Assembly: GCA_026708265.1 (NCBI GenBank)
Contig: JAPOVI010000147.1
Span: 1-49,535 of the forward strand
Length of the DNA: 49,535 bases
Source: Acidobacteriota bacterium
GTDB lineage: Bacteria; Acidobacteriota; Vicinamibacteria; Vicinamibacterales; UBA8438
Reading direction: 5' to 3'
In this document: positions 43,767-49,535 of the stretch, piece after piece
Position numbering within the stretch: position 1 is the stretch's first letter
Layout: the number at the start of each line of letters is the position of its first letter
The notes under the pieces: model-generated
What the model saw: the letters and a program-made list of their open reading frames with translations, nothing else
The model's database searches: none
Told to the model about the DNA's origin: nothing
Translations under genes and position numbers: made by a program

Positions 43767-48395
<4,629 letters not shown>

Positions 48396-48431
48396 GGATG
48401 GTCAGCTCGCGTCATCGTCAGCAGTCGACTG

Positions 48432-49355
48432 TCAGCCGGCGCGAGACCCGGCGACGGCGGCGTCCGGCCCGCACAGCAGCTCGATGAATCCGGTCACCGC
48501 CGGATTGAGCCGCCGCCGGCGGCGGCGAATGATGCTCAAGGGGCGGACGAAGGGCGGCTCGCCGGGCTCGGTCCCCAAGGCGACCTTCACCAGCGTCCCG
48601 CGCTCGACCTCGCGCCGCAGCGTCGGTTCCGGCAGCAGCGCGACGCCGGCGCCGTCCTCGATGGCCTGCTTGATGTTCTCGATGTTGTCGAACTCGGCCA
48701 CGACGTGCACGTCGGCGTCGTGCCGGCGCAGGAAGCGGTCGATCTCGCGGCGCACCTTGAGCCCGCGGTCGAAGGTGACGAAGGCTGCGCCGCGAAGCAC
48801 GCGGGGTTCCATCGCCGCCGCAGACCGTGCCAAGCGGTGACCCGGCGGACAGGCGACGACCATCGGCTGGCTCTGCCACGGGGTGGCCGTCAGCTCGCGC
48901 CCCGGGTTGGCGAACGAGATGAGGCCCAGGTCGGACTGGTCCGCGAGCACCCGCGAGTAGATCTGGTCGGGATGCATGTACTCCAGGTCGACCCCCGCGC
49001 CCGGCGCCGATGCCCGGAACCGATCGACGTACTGGCTCAGGTCGTGCAGGCCCACCGAGTAGATGGAGGCGACGCGGACGGTGTAGCCCGAGGGCTGCTG
49101 GCGTCGCTGCACGGCTTCCTCGAGCTCGTGGTAGCGCTCGACGATCTCCTGGCACCCCTTGAAGAAGAGCCGTCCCTCGGGGGTGAGCCGCCACGGCCGC
49201 TTCGAGCGGTCGATGAGCTGCGCGCCGAGGCGCTTCTCGATCTGGCGCACCGCCTGGCTCGCCGCGGACTGGCTCACCGAGCTGGCCATAGCGCCGCGCG
49301 AGAAGCTCTGGTGACGCACCACGTCGCAGAAGATGTTGAGGGACTCCAGGTGCAT
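48432..49355 (-). CDS. LysR-family transcriptional regulator (probable regulator of gltBD)
   Basis: A 307-residue LysR-type regulator. The N-terminal winged helix-turn-helix (LNIFCDVVRHQSFSRGAMA, SQSAASQAVRQIEKRLGAQL) is followed by the linker helix and a periplasmic-binding-protein-like effector domain (about residues 95-295; VACPPGHRLA, IEDGAGVALLPEP). The last 25 residues contain a run of arginines. It lies directly before gltB on the same strand, with a 36-base gap, unlike GltC in Bacillus, which is divergent from gltA. Its promoter region contains a palindrome between -35 and -10, pointing to self-repression. The effector is unknown; 2-oxoglutarate or glutamate are candidates by context. 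Confidence 0.88.
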   Translation of the reverse strand: MHLESLNIFCDVVRHQSFSRGAMASSVSQSAASQAVRQIEKRLGAQLIDRSKRPWRLTPEGRLFFKGCQEIVERYHELEEAVQRRQQPSGYTVRVASIYSVGLHDLSQYVDRFRASAPGAGVDLEYMHPDQIYSRVLADQSDLGLISFANPGRELTATPWQSQPMVVACPPGHRLARSAAAMEPRVLRGAAFVTFDRGLKVRREIDRFLRRHDADVHVVAEFDNIENIKQAIEDGAGVALLPEPTLRREVERGTLVKVALGTEPGEPPFVRPLSIIRRRRRRLNPAVTGFIELLCGPDAAVAGSRAG

Positions 49356-49364
49356 GAAACCGTC

Positions 49365-49393
49365 ACCTTACCCACAACCGTGGCTAATGGCAA
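49365..49393 (-). promoter_or_regulatory. Promoter of the LysR-gltBD unit with an overlapping operator
   Basis: On the minus strand TTGCCA (49388-49393), a 17-base spacer and TAAGGT (49365-49370) form a fair sigma70-type promoter 9 bases before the LysR ATG. The interval 49368-49387 is a nearly perfect palindrome, TTACCCAC-AACC-GTGGCTAA (one mismatch in eight pairs). A protein bound there would cover the spacer, so repression is likely. The short distance to the ATG means a very short leader or leaderless message. Confidence 0.55.
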
Positions 49394-49404
49394 GCGCCTA
49401 CAGT

Positions 49405-49419
49405 ATCAGTAGTGCTGAT
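49405..49419. promoter_or_regulatory. LysR-type binding box (T-N11-A)
   Basis: ATCAG-TAGTG-CTGAT is a perfect 5-bp inverted repeat with a 5-base centre and includes the T-N11-A pattern of LysR regulators. It lies 11 bases upstream of the -35 element of the LysR gene, where such proteins often bind. From here to the right edge (49420-49535) nothing else was seen. Confidence 0.55.
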
Positions 49420-49535
49420 TCCATGCCCGGTCCGGGGGTAGCCGGATCCTCGCGCGCCCACCGGCCAGGACGGCAATGCACTAGCGCCGCCAACCCGTCG
49501 CAGGCTCCGGGTCGGCCCCAGCCCCCACCGTCCCA

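Overview
The window reads as a GC-rich bacterial chromosome, most likely from Acidobacteriota and probably the Vicinamibacteria lineage. That assignment is inferred from gene content: an ECF sigma factor next to a membrane Ser/Thr kinase, a DUF5916 outer-membrane-type protein paired with a sulfatase-fold enzyme, PQQ and GMC dehydrogenases, a tannase-family esterase, and an amidase with a copper-amine-oxidase-like N-terminus. No rRNA, tRNA, CRISPR array or intact insertion sequence was seen.

Layout. 1-1.4 kb: the 5' part of a cell-wall amidase (leftward, cut by the window edge) and a YdcF-like protein. 1.5-8.7 kb: a signalling island with an ECF sigma factor, a nine-hundred-residue membrane Ser/Thr kinase, a two-subunit Rieske ring-hydroxylating dioxygenase, a decayed kinase fragment and a LuxR-type regulator. 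Three near-identical promoter-like boxes (TGTCCGGTTT-N12-CGTT) lie upstream of the kinase, the dioxygenase and the LuxR gene. 8.7-13 kb: a fossil aspartic protease, an SDR/sodium-solute symporter pair, a VapB antitoxin with a destroyed VapC, and an M20 peptidase. 13-22.7 kb: a leftward esterase/TPR lipoprotein/tannase operon and a rightward sulfatase-like/DUF5916/metallo-beta-lactamase-fold set. 22.7-30.8 kb: a redox region with a KamA-like radical SAM enzyme, a Rieske protein, a frameshifted PQQ dehydrogenase and a membrane-anchored protein, then a RraA-like protein and a gluconate-2-dehydrogenase-like pair. 30.9-33.1 kb: a truncated ribbon-helix-helix gene and a two-gene Septu-like (PtuA/PtuB) antiphage module. 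33.6-38.1 kb: a small zinc-ribbon protein, a Uma2 protein, a large FAD/iron-sulfur oxidoreductase and an unknown. 38.4-49.4 kb: a nitrogen-assimilation block, all leftward: LysR regulator, gltB, gltD, a NifA-like sigma54 activator, glnK and amtB.

How the genes fit together. The most distinctive unit is the sigma/kinase island: the repeated box has the spacing expected of an ECF-type promoter and marks three separate transcription units in 5 kb, which suggests a compact regulon in which a membrane kinase signals to the sigma factor and the outputs are a dioxygenase, another regulator and the kinase itself. The kinase fragment at 7.15 kb, followed by the third box, suggests that kinase 3' ends and promoters were duplicated together. 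In the nitrogen block a textbook sigma54 -24/-12 element precedes glnK-amtB, and a GAF-AAA-HTH sigma54 activator is encoded just upstream. The LysR gene has a palindrome sitting exactly between its likely -35 and -10 elements, which suggests autorepression.
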